NCBI GenBank assembly: GCA_019313825.1
Contig: JAFDAM010000007.1
Coordinates: 1 to 47,429, forward strand
DNA: 47,429 nucleotides
From: Deltaproteobacteria bacterium
GTDB lineage: Bacteria; Desulfobacterota; DSM-4660; Desulfatiglandales; HGW-15
Reading direction: 5' to 3'
Position 1 is the first letter of the stretch, and every line of letters begins with the position of its first letter. Below are positions 1 to 8,060 of the stretch, in pieces. The notes below the pieces were generated by a model. That model did no database searches. It was not told where the DNA came from and saw only the letters and a program-made list of their open reading frames with translations. The position numbers and the translations under genes are program-made.

Positions 1-36
1 TTGTTTGCACCCTAAAAGGGTGTATCGACCATAGGA

Positions 37-217
37 GGCTATGGCTGTCTTTTCAAGACGATATCTTTTTAGAATTCCACTTGACTCTGCAGTGGTCAAA
101 TATTTGGGTTTTATACCTCTGAATCCTTTGGAATCTGCAATTGACTTGGCAAAGCCCAAATATTTGTCCACTTCCTCAAAAGGTAGTAGATATCGTCTTG
201 AAGAGATAGACATTGCC
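37..217. repeat. Dispersed palindromic repeat, copy A
   Basis: About 180 bp forming two inverted arms. The left arm has a GACGATATCT motif and then GGTCAAATATTTGGG. The right arm mirrors it with CCCAAATATTTGTCC and AGATATCGTC, and the outer ends are GGCtATG...CATTGCC. Related copies lie at 1069-1249 and about 18945-19105, with a right half at about 44475-44641. Similarity to the last copy continues past the right arm to about position 290. No transposase is present, so it looks like a MITE-like or REP-like element. The 60-aa ORF listed here (41-223) is a by-product of the repeat. The 5' end of the window also has a small CACCCT/AGGGTG hairpin (8-22). Confidence 0.75.
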
Positions 218-321
218 GGATAAATATCCTTTTTCAGGTAGAGCCAATTTTCTCTGACCACGTCCAATGGACGTGATTTTTAAATTACAATAAAGTCCTG
301 ATTCTTCGTCCATATTTAGGA

Positions 322-350
322 TTGACACATATAACGTTCACCTGTTAAAA
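322..350 (+). promoter_or_regulatory. Putative sigma-70 promoter of the TetR gene
   Basis: TTGACA, a 17-bp spacer and TTAAAA lie about 75 bp upstream of the TetR start codon. Just downstream is the palindrome ATTGATCAAT (376-385), a possible operator for autorepression. Seen by eye only. Confidence 0.45.
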
Positions 351-426
351 ATTGAGCGGGCGAACAGTCAGAGCGATTGATCAATAGCCATATATTAACA
401 AGCACTAAATATGTCAAGGTTTCTTT

Positions 427-999
427 ATGAAAGAACAAAAAAGAGAAATAATCCGTAATGCGGCAGCCCGATTATTTGCTGAAAAGGGTTTTGAGAATAC
501 TACGACCCGGGATATTGCGAGGGCAGCCGACATCAGTAACGCGTCACTTTACTATTATTTTGACAGCAAGGAAGAGCTTCTATACCAGATCCTGGATAAG
601 GAGATGAGTTCCGGCCTTGATATGATCATGGAGATTGAAAAGAGCGATATAAGTCTCAAAGAAAAGCTATCGCGGATTCTCCAGATGCACACGAGCTCTG
701 CTGTAGATTACAACAAGATGAAACTGCTGGTTATCGATCAAAACTCCATAAGCCATAAGAATAAGGAGGCCTTAAAAGAAAAACAAAGAGATTATGTGGG
801 AAAACTGATCAAAATCCTGGATGAGCTTAAAAAAAACAGGGAAATTGTGGATATAGACACTACAGTTTTAGCCTTTGCTTTTTTCGGGATGGTCAGCTGG
901 GCTTACCGCTGGTATAACCCGAATGGGAAAATCAAACCTGCCGAACTATCCGAAATTTTTCATCAGATCTTCACAAAAGGGATATATTCAGAAGGCTGA
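427..999 (+). CDS. TetR/AcrR family transcriptional regulator
   Basis: This 190-aa protein has the usual TetR length and architecture. The N-terminal helix-turn-helix covers about residues 8-55 and contains the typical stretch FAEKGFENTTTRDIARAADI, followed by ASLYYYFDSKEELL. The rest is the all-helical ligand-binding/dimer domain. The C-terminal part (FFGMVSWAYRWYNPNG) resembles regulators of lipid or acyl-CoA metabolism (FadR/KstR2-like), but the ligand cannot be read from the sequence. The gene stands alone between two copies of a palindromic repeat, with no same-strand neighbour, so its target is unknown. A TTGACA-N17-TTAAAA promoter and a small palindrome lie upstream, consistent with autoregulation. 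The family call is secure. Confidence 0.93.
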   Translation: MKEQKREIIRNAAARLFAEKGFENTTTRDIARAADISNASLYYYFDSKEELLYQILDKEMSSGLDMIMEIEKSDISLKEKLSRILQMHTSSAVDYNKMKLLVIDQNSISHKNKEALKEKQRDYVGKLIKILDELKKNREIVDIDTTVLAFAFFGMVSWAYRWYNPNGKIKPAELSEIFHQIFTKGIYSEG

Positions 1000-1068
1000 T
1001 CACCCTGAATTAGCGGACCTGCCGAAGATCCTGTATTGTGGTCTGCCTATCATGCATCCTTTTAACCC

Positions 1069-1249
1069 GGCAATGTCTGTCTCTTCAAAGCGATATCTAC
1101 CACCTTTTGAGAATGCAACCAAATATTTAAGGTTTGATAAATAAGCAGCTGATTACCAAGGATTCATAGGCATAAACCTTCAATATTTGGTCACAGCTAT
1201 GTCCGGTGGAATTTTAAAAAGATATCCCCTTGAAGAGACGGATATTGCC
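1069..1249. repeat. Dispersed palindromic repeat, copy B
   Basis: It starts GGCAATGTCTGTC and ends GGATATTGCC. The left arm has AGCGATATCT and ACCAAATATTTAAGGTTT. The right arm has AAACCTTCAATATTTGGTCAC and AGATATCCCCTTGAAGAGA. It has the same length and layout as copy A. The rest of the 1000-1314 gap holds nothing else I can support; ORF 875-1144 is created by this repeat. Confidence 0.75.
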
Positions 1250-1314
1250 TCCGTTGAGTAGCACACTCCTCTGGGTGAATCAAAGCCGTTTAAAGATTTT
1301 TCACTATCAAAGGG

Positions 1315-2367
1315 TTATCGCAGATAGATAGGATTGGAAAAGATCCAAGGCCGCCAGCCAAAAAAAGGGATGCGCCTGTACACCTCAACCCTGTATACCC
1401 CTTTCTCAGTTACCTTATGCACGGCCTCCATACCACGCCATTTTTTTTCGAGGACCCCATCTTTATAGAGCCTTACCTCTCCGTTACTCGGCAGTTCGAT
1501 TACCAGGTTACCCGGTCCAAAAAGGTCCTCCTCTCCCATAATCAGATCTGAACCGTCATTTGAGATGAAATAGAACTTGAACCCCTTTGCAGGATACAGC
1601 CTGTCATATGCGATAAACAGACGGCCTTCTTTCATGGCCTCATAGATATCATGCTTTGCAGTCTCAAAGTCCTTGAGTCTCTTTTTGTTGAGAAGGACAT
1701 GTATATTTATCGTGGTTAAAAGAAAATCGTATGAAAGGGGTATAAGATTTATTGGACCCCACCTGAAGACGGATCCGTGGGCATCTGATCCGCCGATAGC
1801 AACTGCTCTTCTGTGCCTGCACAGATTGTCCCAGAAAGAGATCGTCTTTTGACTCGGGCCTTTAAGGGCCTGACGTTTAAAGATTAAAAAAAGTATACCG
1901 TGAAACACGCTTTTAATACGATCTTTCCATCTTGAGGAAAAATTCCAGATGCATATTCCCTTAAATCCGTCTACCGACAGATCATTCCAGGTATAGGCGA
2001 TTGATTTTTCACTAAACGGCATGCCTTTCTCAAAGGGGTGGGCCATAAAGCCGAATCCGTCCTGCATGTTAACCTGATCAATAACCTCCTGGGGCCCAAG
2101 GTTGTCGGACCTTACCATCTCCTTGAGATCATAGGCCAGATAATGGTGATAACGCCTGCCTATCTCAAGCCCGACAAATACCAGCATATCTCCGTAAAAG
2201 CCCTCTTCATCCAGGTTTAAAGAGTCTTTTTTATAGTCATGGTCATTGATACATATGAAGTCAAGGCCTGCACTGGCAGCTGATTTTGCTATCTTGGGAA
2301 CGCTTTTCGCGCCATCTGAATGGATGGAATGGATGTGAAGATTTCCTACATATTCATAGTTGAACAT
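1315..2367 (-). CDS. PHP domain metal-dependent phosphoesterase
   Basis: This 350-aa protein has the metal-binding motifs of the PHP superfamily. They are HIHSIHSDG near residue 11, INDHD near 40, GLEIG near 65, MAHPF near 110 and GGSDAHG near 193. These motifs supply the His/Asp ligands of a trinuclear metal site that hydrolyses phosphoester bonds. The C-terminal ~100 residues (from about residue 250) look like a separate beta-rich domain. There is no evident signal peptide, so it is probably cytoplasmic. The start lies 2 bp after the ABC permease stop, which makes it the last gene of a four-gene minus-strand operon. The substrate is unknown; a link to the exported or cell-envelope cargo of the ABC system is only inference. 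Confidence 0.85.
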   Translation of the reverse strand: MFNYEYVGNLHIHSIHSDGAKSVPKIAKSAASAGLDFICINDHDYKKDSLNLDEEGFYGDMLVFVGLEIGRRYHHYLAYDLKEMVRSDNLGPQEVIDQVNMQDGFGFMAHPFEKGMPFSEKSIAYTWNDLSVDGFKGICIWNFSSRWKDRIKSVFHGILFLIFKRQALKGPSQKTISFWDNLCRHRRAVAIGGSDAHGSVFRWGPINLIPLSYDFLLTTINIHVLLNKKRLKDFETAKHDIYEAMKEGRLFIAYDRLYPAKGFKFYFISNDGSDLIMGEEDLFGPGNLVIELPSNGEVRLYKDGVLEKKWRGMEAVHKVTEKGVYRVEVYRRIPFFGWRPWIFSNPIYLR

Positions 2368-2369
2368 GG

Positions 2370-4064
2370 CTACTCATGCTTAACAAGCGCTTCTAATCCC
2401 ATCTTCATGGGCTTATAGACCGCCAGGATATTAATGAACAGGACCAGTATAAAGGCAGGGATAATGAAGAGCCACTGGAAAACGGTAATATCGTTTCCTC
2501 TCAGGTTCGCCATAAAGATAATATAGACAGGTCCCGCCTCAAGCACAATAATAACGGCCATGAAGATAGCGCTGATCATCATATACATCAATCCCCCAAA
2601 TCCCATTGCCACCTGGGAGATATTTTCATATTTGAAGTTCGGATACATGGCCCCAAAACCGATTCCCAGGGCCACAATGCCGAAAACAGCCATGAACATG
2701 GTTATCGAAGATAGGATCATCATGAATGGTGTCACATTGAGGAGGAGATTGGTAATAATAACAAGTGTCTCTGACAGGACAAGCATTGGAAGGATATAGA
2801 GCGCGAACTTTCCCCACATGAACCGCTTGAGAGAGAGGGGAGATGAACGGATGATCCAGAAGGCGCCGCCTTCCGAACTGACCGAGGGAAAAATAAAACG
2901 GACAGAGATAGAAGCAAGGACAAAGCCGGCAAGGGCCATATTGAGAAACGCGAGCTCGTTCTGCAAAAAGTCTAGTCTTACAGGGCTTCTTTCCAACGGT
3001 AACACGCTGAAATTATATAGATAAACGACCACAAGCGCCCCAAGGAGAAGCAGCTGCGACCACTGGGTATTATCGCGAAAAAAGTTCCGGATATCCTTGT
3101 CCATGATGGATGCCAGGTCATATCCAAAGGACCTTTTGAGAATTCCGGTGAACAGGTCCAGGATCCCTCTCCCCTTTCTTCTCCTTTTCGCCTCCTGCGA
3201 TTTGGAAAAGCCTGTAAAATAGATAGATCCCGCCACCCATATGTTGATGATGATAATTGACAGGGCTGAACTCCATATGAGCATAATCTCAAAGAAATGG
3301 CCTCCGCCTCCTGAATCACTCAGGTGCGCCCACAATACCTTGGTTACCCAGTGGGTCGGCAGATATGGGGAATCCGGGGCCTTCATGGAGCTGACATACT
3401 GCATAATGCTGAAAAAGGCATCCGGGTCCACAAGCCTTTCAGGTCTCAGGAACCGGAACATCAGATAAAGGACGATAATCCCGAATATCATCATCAGCAT
3501 GATAATGTCTCGCGTCCTCTGGGCAGGGAAGATACTGACCATAATCATCGTAAAAAGGATGCCGATACCCGCGGCAATGATGATCAAGGCCGGTCCTATA
3601 TGCAGAAGCGCTAAATAGTAGCCGGGACCAGGACTGTAAACATAGGCATAGGCCATCATGACAGGCAGACCGAACACAACGACCATCCATGAACTGTCAA
3701 CTATGGTATAAAAGGCGCGGCTCAGAAATACCTCCTCCAGATATGCGGGTGAAGAATGACAGAGTTCCAGATCAAAGGAGAGATACAGGTTGGAGAGGGC
3801 GGTAATTATGTGACTGAAGATCAGGAGGGAGAAAAAGGTCAAAAGGATCATTGATAGAAGATGATGGGCCAGGATATCTCCGATCACTTCCACGGACTGG
3901 AAATAGATCAATACACGGCTGGAAAGCACGAACATCAGACCCCAGAAGACAAGGCCGACAACAACCATGATAATTGCCTTCTTCCTTGTCCCTGAGGAAG
4001 CGCCAATAAAACCGTTTTTCAGTCCCAGGACCCTGGGGCTAAGAAGAAGAGAGAGAGCGTTCAT
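2370..4064 (-). CDS. ABC-2 type transporter permease
   Basis: A 564-aa integral membrane protein with many hydrophobic helices (for example GLVFWGLMFVLSSRVLIYF near residue 40, and a C-terminal run ending FILVLFINILAVY). It has the length and even spread of helices seen in large ABC-2 permeases encoded beside DrrA-like ATPases. It overlaps the ATPase gene by 26 bp, and the two should form one export complex. The cytoplasmic stretch around KRRRKGRGILDLFTGI (about residue 290) splits two membrane halves. The transported substrate is not predictable. Neighbours (transglutaminase-like and PHP proteins) suggest a conserved operon rather than a drug pump, but this is inference. Confidence 0.85.
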   Translation of the reverse strand: MNALSLLLSPRVLGLKNGFIGASSGTRKKAIIMVVVGLVFWGLMFVLSSRVLIYFQSVEVIGDILAHHLLSMILLTFFSLLIFSHIITALSNLYLSFDLELCHSSPAYLEEVFLSRAFYTIVDSSWMVVVFGLPVMMAYAYVYSPGPGYYLALLHIGPALIIIAAGIGILFTMIMVSIFPAQRTRDIIMLMMIFGIIVLYLMFRFLRPERLVDPDAFFSIMQYVSSMKAPDSPYLPTHWVTKVLWAHLSDSGGGGHFFEIMLIWSSALSIIIINIWVAGSIYFTGFSKSQEAKRRRKGRGILDLFTGILKRSFGYDLASIMDKDIRNFFRDNTQWSQLLLLGALVVVYLYNFSVLPLERSPVRLDFLQNELAFLNMALAGFVLASISVRFIFPSVSSEGGAFWIIRSSPLSLKRFMWGKFALYILPMLVLSETLVIITNLLLNVTPFMMILSSITMFMAVFGIVALGIGFGAMYPNFKYENISQVAMGFGGLMYMMISAIFMAVIIVLEAGPVYIIFMANLRGNDITVFQWLFIIPAFILVLFINILAVYKPMKMGLEALVKHE

Positions 4065-4797
4065 GAGCGATTCTTTTTCCTTCAGTCAGTTTTAAAAATA
4101 TTTTTTCCAGGTTACCATCAATCCCTGTAGATTCTTTCAGTTCCTCCGGTGTTCCCAGGGCAATGACCCTGCCTGCCTGGATGATGGCGATCTCCTGGCA
4201 TAGCTCCTGAGCCACTTCAAGGGAATGGGTAGACATAAAGATGGTCGTGCCCTTGCCGGCCTGATCCCTGAATATGTCCTTCACCAGTCTGGCACCTTTG
4301 GGATCCAGGCCGACCATCGGCTCATCGACGATAAGGACCTTCGGCCTGTGCAGCAGGGCGCTACACATGACAAGTCTCTGCTTCATACCGTGAGAATAGC
4401 TCTCAATCAGCTCGTCGCCCCAGTGGTCCAGTTCAAACAGCTCCAGGAGTTCCAGGAGACGGGTATCCAGAGAGGAAGAATTGTCTATATTATAGAGACC
4501 GGCAATAAAGCTGAGGAACTCTATTCCGGTGAGCTTTTCATACAGAAACGGACGGTCAGGGATAAAACCGGTGCACCCCTTGACTCCGGAAGGCTCCACG
4601 GCGATATCCATCCCGTTTATTACAATATTCCCGTTTGTGGGTTTCAAGACACCTGCCATCATCTTGATGGTAGTAGTCTTTCCCGCACCGTTCGGCCCTA
4701 AAAACCCGAAGATAATCCCTTTTCTTACCTCTATATTAAGGTTATCAACGGCCCTGAGGCCTTTGTACAGCTTGGTCAGATCTGTTAATTTAATCAT
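4039..4797 (-). CDS. ABC transporter ATP-binding protein
   Basis: A 252-aa nucleotide-binding subunit. Visible motifs are Walker A GPNGAGKTTT (about 34-43), signature region YSHGMKQRL (about 134), Walker B VLIVDEPMVGLD (about 154) and H-loop STHS (about 190). The Q-loop position reads FIPDRPFLYEKLTG, with Asp where many ABC proteins have Gln. I believe this variant is common in the subfamily encoded with large ABC-2 permeases. The start codon overlaps the stop of the upstream transglutaminase gene by 8 bp, and the 3' end overlaps the permease by 26 bp. All three genes are therefore almost certainly translationally coupled. Confidence 0.92.
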   Translation of the reverse strand: MIKLTDLTKLYKGLRAVDNLNIEVRKGIIFGFLGPNGAGKTTTIKMMAGVLKPTNGNIVINGMDIAVEPSGVKGCTGFIPDRPFLYEKLTGIEFLSFIAGLYNIDNSSSLDTRLLELLELFELDHWGDELIESYSHGMKQRLVMCSALLHRPKVLIVDEPMVGLDPKGARLVKDIFRDQAGKGTTIFMSTHSLEVAQELCQEIAIIQAGRVIALGTPEELKESTGIDGNLEKIFLKLTEGKRIAHERSLSSS

Positions 4798-6298
4798 ATC
4801 GGTAATCCATGAGTTTTAGTTTGAGTTTTCCGATCAGTCCTGTAATCTCCAACTGTTTATCCAGATTTCCCCGCATCAACGTAATATGACTTACGTCAGC
4901 GGGCAGTTGGTTCAGGGTCGCATCCATTGATATCCACTCACCCACATATGCCTCTGTCCAGGCATGATAGAAAAATTTCCGTCTGTTATAGACAAGGCCG
5001 GTACTCAGCCTGGCAGGGATTCCCGATGCCCTCAACAGGGCGGTCAGAAGGGTGGCGTGCTCATTACAGTCCCCTACCCTGGTCCGGAGAACCTCAAGGG
5101 CGCTGGGGACACTGACGACAGGCCTCTTCTCAATGTTACCATAGACCCAGCGCAATAACTTCCTGGTCACCACAAGCGGGTCATTCTCGTCTCCTGTAAT
5201 CCGGCGGGCCATCTCTATTATCTCTTTCGCATCATTCTCGATATTGAATTCAGGCTCTAAAAATGCCATTAGTGCATCACCTGATCTATCAAATGGAATG
5301 GAGTAGGATGTCTTGAAAGGTGGCTTTTCCTTGTTTATCTCCAAGACGCCGTTATGGAATCTCTGGCGGCCGTTATTCCAGGCATTTTGAAACTCTTTGA
5401 CATAATCTATGCCGTCTAACCTTAACTTCAGGTAACTCAGCCTGTCAGGGTCAGGCAGTTCCTTATCCATTGTTACGGCGGTCAATTCATAGAAATCATC
5501 GGCCTCTCTGTCTTCAAGGCCCAGAGGCGCATTGGCGGCGCTTGATTTGACAGTGGACATCCCCATGAAACCCTCTTCTTTCAAGGTTCCGCCATCTTTA
5601 TCAAGCCAAAATGTCATCAGCTTGCCCCACATCTCCGTTTCCAGGCGGAACGCGTCATAGGTCATTCTATTTATCTTAATTCGCTCTCTTGACACTACCC
5701 TGACAACCGTCTCTTTCTGTGACATGGTGGAAGGATCAAAGACGGGTATATTAAAGGTATCTCCTATGCTGATCTTGCGATTCTTAAAAAAATGGCCCAT
5801 GCCGGTGCCCATCATGGGCGGTCTGGCAAGCTTGATGCTTCTGGTTTTTTGCTTTCTCCCCTTTCCCGTAACTATCAACAGCCGGTCTCCCTCAACCTTG
5901 CCGGATATATTGAAGCTGACCACGCCGGAGGTCATCTTGAAATAAAAGCTTTTCAGCAGAAATTTATCATCAACGCGGGATTGAGTGACTGTGTGTATAC
6001 TCCTGCTCATATCCATGAGATTAAGCTTTAAAAGGATCTCCTCCTGGATGAAATAGCCTTCTTTGAAAGGCTTTATAAGGTTTACGGCATAACCCACCTT
6101 CTTGTCCTTGAGGTAGATATCTTTCCACTCGCGTTGAGCTGAATCGATGGTTATCACACTGTTTTCAAAACCTATTCCTGTCTTCTGCTTTTTAAAATCG
6201 ACCTTCCTAACCAGCATGCCGATCATGGTAAGCCAGAATGCCACGATAACCGCACCGAATATATTAAAAAGATATCTCTTGTTTCCTAAGGCTGTCAT
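4790..6298 (-). CDS. Transglutaminase-like domain protein, membrane-anchored
   Basis: The likely ATG at 6298 gives 502 aa; the ORF track extends to a TTG at 6364. An N-terminal membrane helix (IFGAVIVAFWLTMIGMLV) is followed by a long beta-rich region. The C-terminal transglutaminase-core domain has a visible catalytic triad: Cys in RVGDCNEHATLL, His in FYHAW and Asp in SMDATLNQ. Such domains act as cysteine peptidases or crosslinking enzymes and are often extracytoplasmic. It is the first gene of the operon with the ABC ATPase, permease and PHP genes. I infer a role in processing an envelope or exported component. The substrate is unknown. Confidence 0.85.
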   Translation of the reverse strand: MTALGNKRYLFNIFGAVIVAFWLTMIGMLVRKVDFKKQKTGIGFENSVITIDSAQREWKDIYLKDKKVGYAVNLIKPFKEGYFIQEEILLKLNLMDMSRSIHTVTQSRVDDKFLLKSFYFKMTSGVVSFNISGKVEGDRLLIVTGKGRKQKTRSIKLARPPMMGTGMGHFFKNRKISIGDTFNIPVFDPSTMSQKETVVRVVSRERIKINRMTYDAFRLETEMWGKLMTFWLDKDGGTLKEEGFMGMSTVKSSAANAPLGLEDREADDFYELTAVTMDKELPDPDRLSYLKLRLDGIDYVKEFQNAWNNGRQRFHNGVLEINKEKPPFKTSYSIPFDRSGDALMAFLEPEFNIENDAKEIIEMARRITGDENDPLVVTRKLLRWVYGNIEKRPVVSVPSALEVLRTRVGDCNEHATLLTALLRASGIPARLSTGLVYNRRKFFYHAWTEAYVGEWISMDATLNQLPADVSHITLMRGNLDKQLEITGLIGKLKLKLMDYRYD

Positions 6299-6405
6299 AC
6301 TAAAATGATTCTCCGAAATTCCATTGCATCTCGCAAGAGATAGCTGTCGCAAATTTTGATCCAATGCCGCCCTGGAAATATGAATAAGATCGCAAAGAGA
6401 TTAAC

Positions 6406-6440
6406 CGTGAAGTGTGAACATTGAACCTGATAACCTGAGC
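6406..6440. repeat. Degenerate 7-bp periodic repeat (GTGAACC family)
   Basis: It reads as heptads GTGAAGT/GTGAACA/TTGAACC/TGATAAC/CTGAGC. It belongs to the same sequence family as 10804-10852. Confidence 0.5.
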
Positions 6441-6529
6441 AGCCATGTGTAAGTTACCTTATATGCATTTTTTACGTATCACAAAGATAATGTAAAATCA
6501 GGGTATTACAAGGGGAAAAGCGTGGATTC

Positions 6530-6682
6530 TCAAAGAGGAGATCTGATCTTTTCCAATAAAAGACGGGCATTTGATAGAACGGTGGAGAGTGAATCCGTAG
6601 GCAACCCGGCGCCTTCAATGACTCTGCCGGCAAACTCTTCATTCATTAAATCCCCGGGAGAATGTGTATGCAGATCAATCAT
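6530..6682 (-). pseudogene. Possible remnant of a PHP-like gene, 50 codons
   Basis: The minus strand reads ATG then IDLHTHSPGDL and runs 50 codons to TGA. An N-terminal DLHTHS is typical of the PHP/metal-dependent hydrolase fold, but the continuation (EEFAGRVIEGAGLPTDSL) does not look like a PHP domain and no second motif follows. It is too short for the ORF track. It may be a decayed fragment or chance; there is no strong ribosome binding site. Confidence 0.22.
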
Positions 6683-6800
6683 ATATCGACCGTCGCAAGT
6701 TATCCGTTTTCAAAAGAGAACTGGTCATATATCGAAGCTCCGCCTCAAACCGTGAAGCGAGTTGATAGGGGTAAAATACTTTAGTTGCTTCTAGCGAAGA

Positions 6801-6842
6801 GATACTGGTTGCTGGATGCTCGATGCTGGTCGAAGATCCCAT
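6801..6842. repeat. Degenerate 7-bp periodic repeat (GATGCTG family)
   Basis: Heptads GATACTG/GTTGCTG/GATGCTC/GATGCTG/GTCGAAG. Related heptads occur at 32812-32839. Confidence 0.6.
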
Positions 6843-6881
6843 ATTCAACGGGGATAAGTCAAAAAAGGCGTTTCCTGTTTT

Positions 6882-6909
6882 ATCCAGTATCCAAAGGCCG
6901 GCATCCAGT
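6882..6909. repeat. Degenerate 7-bp periodic repeat (ATCCAGT family)
   Basis: ATCCAGT/ATCCAAA/GGCCGGC/ATCCAGT in register, immediately followed by the hairpin CCCGCCTCGGCGGG. The same ATCCAGT unit recurs in register at 32888-32922. Confidence 0.6.
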
Positions 6910-7020
6910 CCCGCCTCGGCGGGATTAACTACCTTAAAACGTTGAATATTTCAAAAACTTGACACAGATTTTTAAATCTTAGCCTATATAGGCACCTAGT
7001 GCAGACAGCAGGCACCGTCT

Positions 7021-7518
7021 TTACATCTTGTATTTTCCAAAATCCTCCAGATTCAAGCTTTCCAAGATCTCCTGCCATTTTTTTCCCTGTTCTGATTTAT
7101 CCTCTGGTTCTGCTCTCAGATCTATCTGCTTTGACTTTTCAATGACCTTTTCATCCACAAAGACCGGTGCATCAACTCTAAGGGAAAGTGCCAATGCGTC
7201 ACTTGGTCTTGCGTCCAGGGTTATATCCTTACCCTTATGCGTAAAGTGGATTAAGGCATAATATGTGTTGTTTTTTAGATCACAAACCTCTATCTTGCCT
7301 ACCTTGGCATCTACCAGATCCAGGATATTCTTAAGCAGGTCATGCGTCATCGGCCTTGAGAACTGGATACCCTCCAACTCACTTGCGATAGCAGTGGCCT
7401 CAAGCAGTCCTATCCATATGGGTAGTGTTTTTTCGCCGTCAATCTCCTTTAGGATAACGATAGGGCTGTTTGTCAAGGGATCTACCGTCAAACCTGATAT
7501 GGTCATGGGCTTTAACAT
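7021..7518 (-). CDS. Bifunctional nuclease family protein (DUF151)
   Basis: A 165-aa protein with the typical DUF151 signature. It starts with MTISGLTVDPLTNSPIVILK, then has LPIWIGLLEATAIASELEG (about 31-50), RPMTHDLL (about 55) and LDARPSDALALSLR (about 102-115). Members of this family are proposed to have nuclease activity, and in other bacteria they are often single-copy housekeeping genes. No UVR or other C-terminal fusion is present; the protein ends in a short charged tail. A strong ribosome binding site (AGGAGGCTATTATG on the minus strand) supports this start. It is a single gene with a possible promoter at 7564-7591. The biochemical role in this organism is not established. Confidence 0.9.
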   Translation of the reverse strand: MLKPMTISGLTVDPLTNSPIVILKEIDGEKTLPIWIGLLEATAIASELEGIQFSRPMTHDLLKNILDLVDAKVGKIEVCDLKNNTYYALIHFTHKGKDITLDARPSDALALSLRVDAPVFVDEKVIEKSKQIDLRAEPEDKSEQGKKWQEILESLNLEDFGKYKM

Positions 7519-7563
7519 AATAGCCTCCTCGGTTTTTTATTATCTTATTAAAACCACTTAATA

Positions 7564-7591
7564 TTGTTAATCATACAATGTCGTTTGTCAA
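7564..7591 (-). promoter_or_regulatory. Possible sigma-70 promoter of the DUF151 gene
   Basis: The minus strand reads TTGACA, 16 bp, TAACAA, about 50 bp upstream of the start codon. The -35 is perfect; the -10 is weak. Confidence 0.35.
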
Positions 7592-7632
7592 CACAACTTT
7601 CTCGTCGGATTATTAAATATATCCACTTGACT

Positions 7633-7685
7633 TCAGTAATGTCCGGTTAGGATGTTGCATTAATGACATTTGTATTCTAAAGATG
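7633..7685. repeat. Truncated copy of the TCAGTAATG inverted-repeat element
   Basis: About 53 bp match the left part of the element at 10647-10760, beginning TCAGTAATGTCCGGTTAGGA. The match includes the terminal repeat and the adjoining TGCATTAATGACAT. The right terminal repeat is not found downstream, so this is a half copy or an end of a larger, deleted insertion sequence. Confidence 0.7.
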
Positions 7686-8060
7686 GCCGGTGGGGATCTC
7701 TTTGAAGGGTCGAACTTGTTTAAGCGCCGGAAACCGACACTCCACAAGACGAAGCGGACGGCCAGTGTCCTGTATTATCGTCCGGAATGTGGGACAGGGC
7801 GTTGGCAAAGACACCCACACCGCCCGCTTGGGAAGCACGACACCATCGAACTAAAGCCGATAGGCTTTCGACCCGGAAAAGAGATTGACACTGCCTCTGA
7901 ATACTTGCAATTAAGCAATGTTGGTTTATCGAGGGTAACCTGAATTTTCGAATAGATATGTGTCATTGTGAATTCAGGCATTTATATGAGAGAAACGCTG
8001 TTTTCATTCTATATTTGGACAGTAATGGACATTTATATATATTCAGGTTATTAAAGAGCC

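Larger units (their letters stand above)
6365..7020. other. Non-coding, repeat-rich intergenic region
   Basis: A 656-bp gap between two minus-strand genes. It contains three degenerate 7-bp-periodic repeats (listed separately), a CCCGCCTCGGCGGG hairpin (6910-6923) and a copy of GTCGAAGATCCC (6829-6840) that recurs at 44437. It also holds a possible minus-strand gene remnant (6530-6682). The plus-strand ORF 6522-6755 has no recognisable features and I do not accept it. Confidence 0.6.
7519..8060. other. Intergenic region with a half copy of the MITE-like element
   Basis: A 542-bp gap between divergent genes. It holds a promoter candidate for the DUF151 gene (7564-7591) and a truncated copy of the inverted-repeat element (7633-7685). 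ORFs 7683-7943 (+) and 7775-7981 (-) have no recognisable family features and begin inside or next to the element, so I do not call them. Nothing else is evident. Confidence 0.5.

Noticed and set aside
41-223. 60-aa ORF at the window start
   Set aside because: Lies entirely in palindromic repeat copy A; a similar peptide arises from copy B, as expected for repeat-derived false ORFs.
6522-6755. 77-aa plus-strand ORF
   Set aside because: No recognisable features, and it sits in a repeat-rich gap; the opposite strand reads slightly more like a gene remnant.
7683-7943. 86-aa plus-strand ORF
   Set aside because: It starts at the edge of a truncated mobile-element copy, with basic, low-hydrophobicity sequence and no ribosome binding site.
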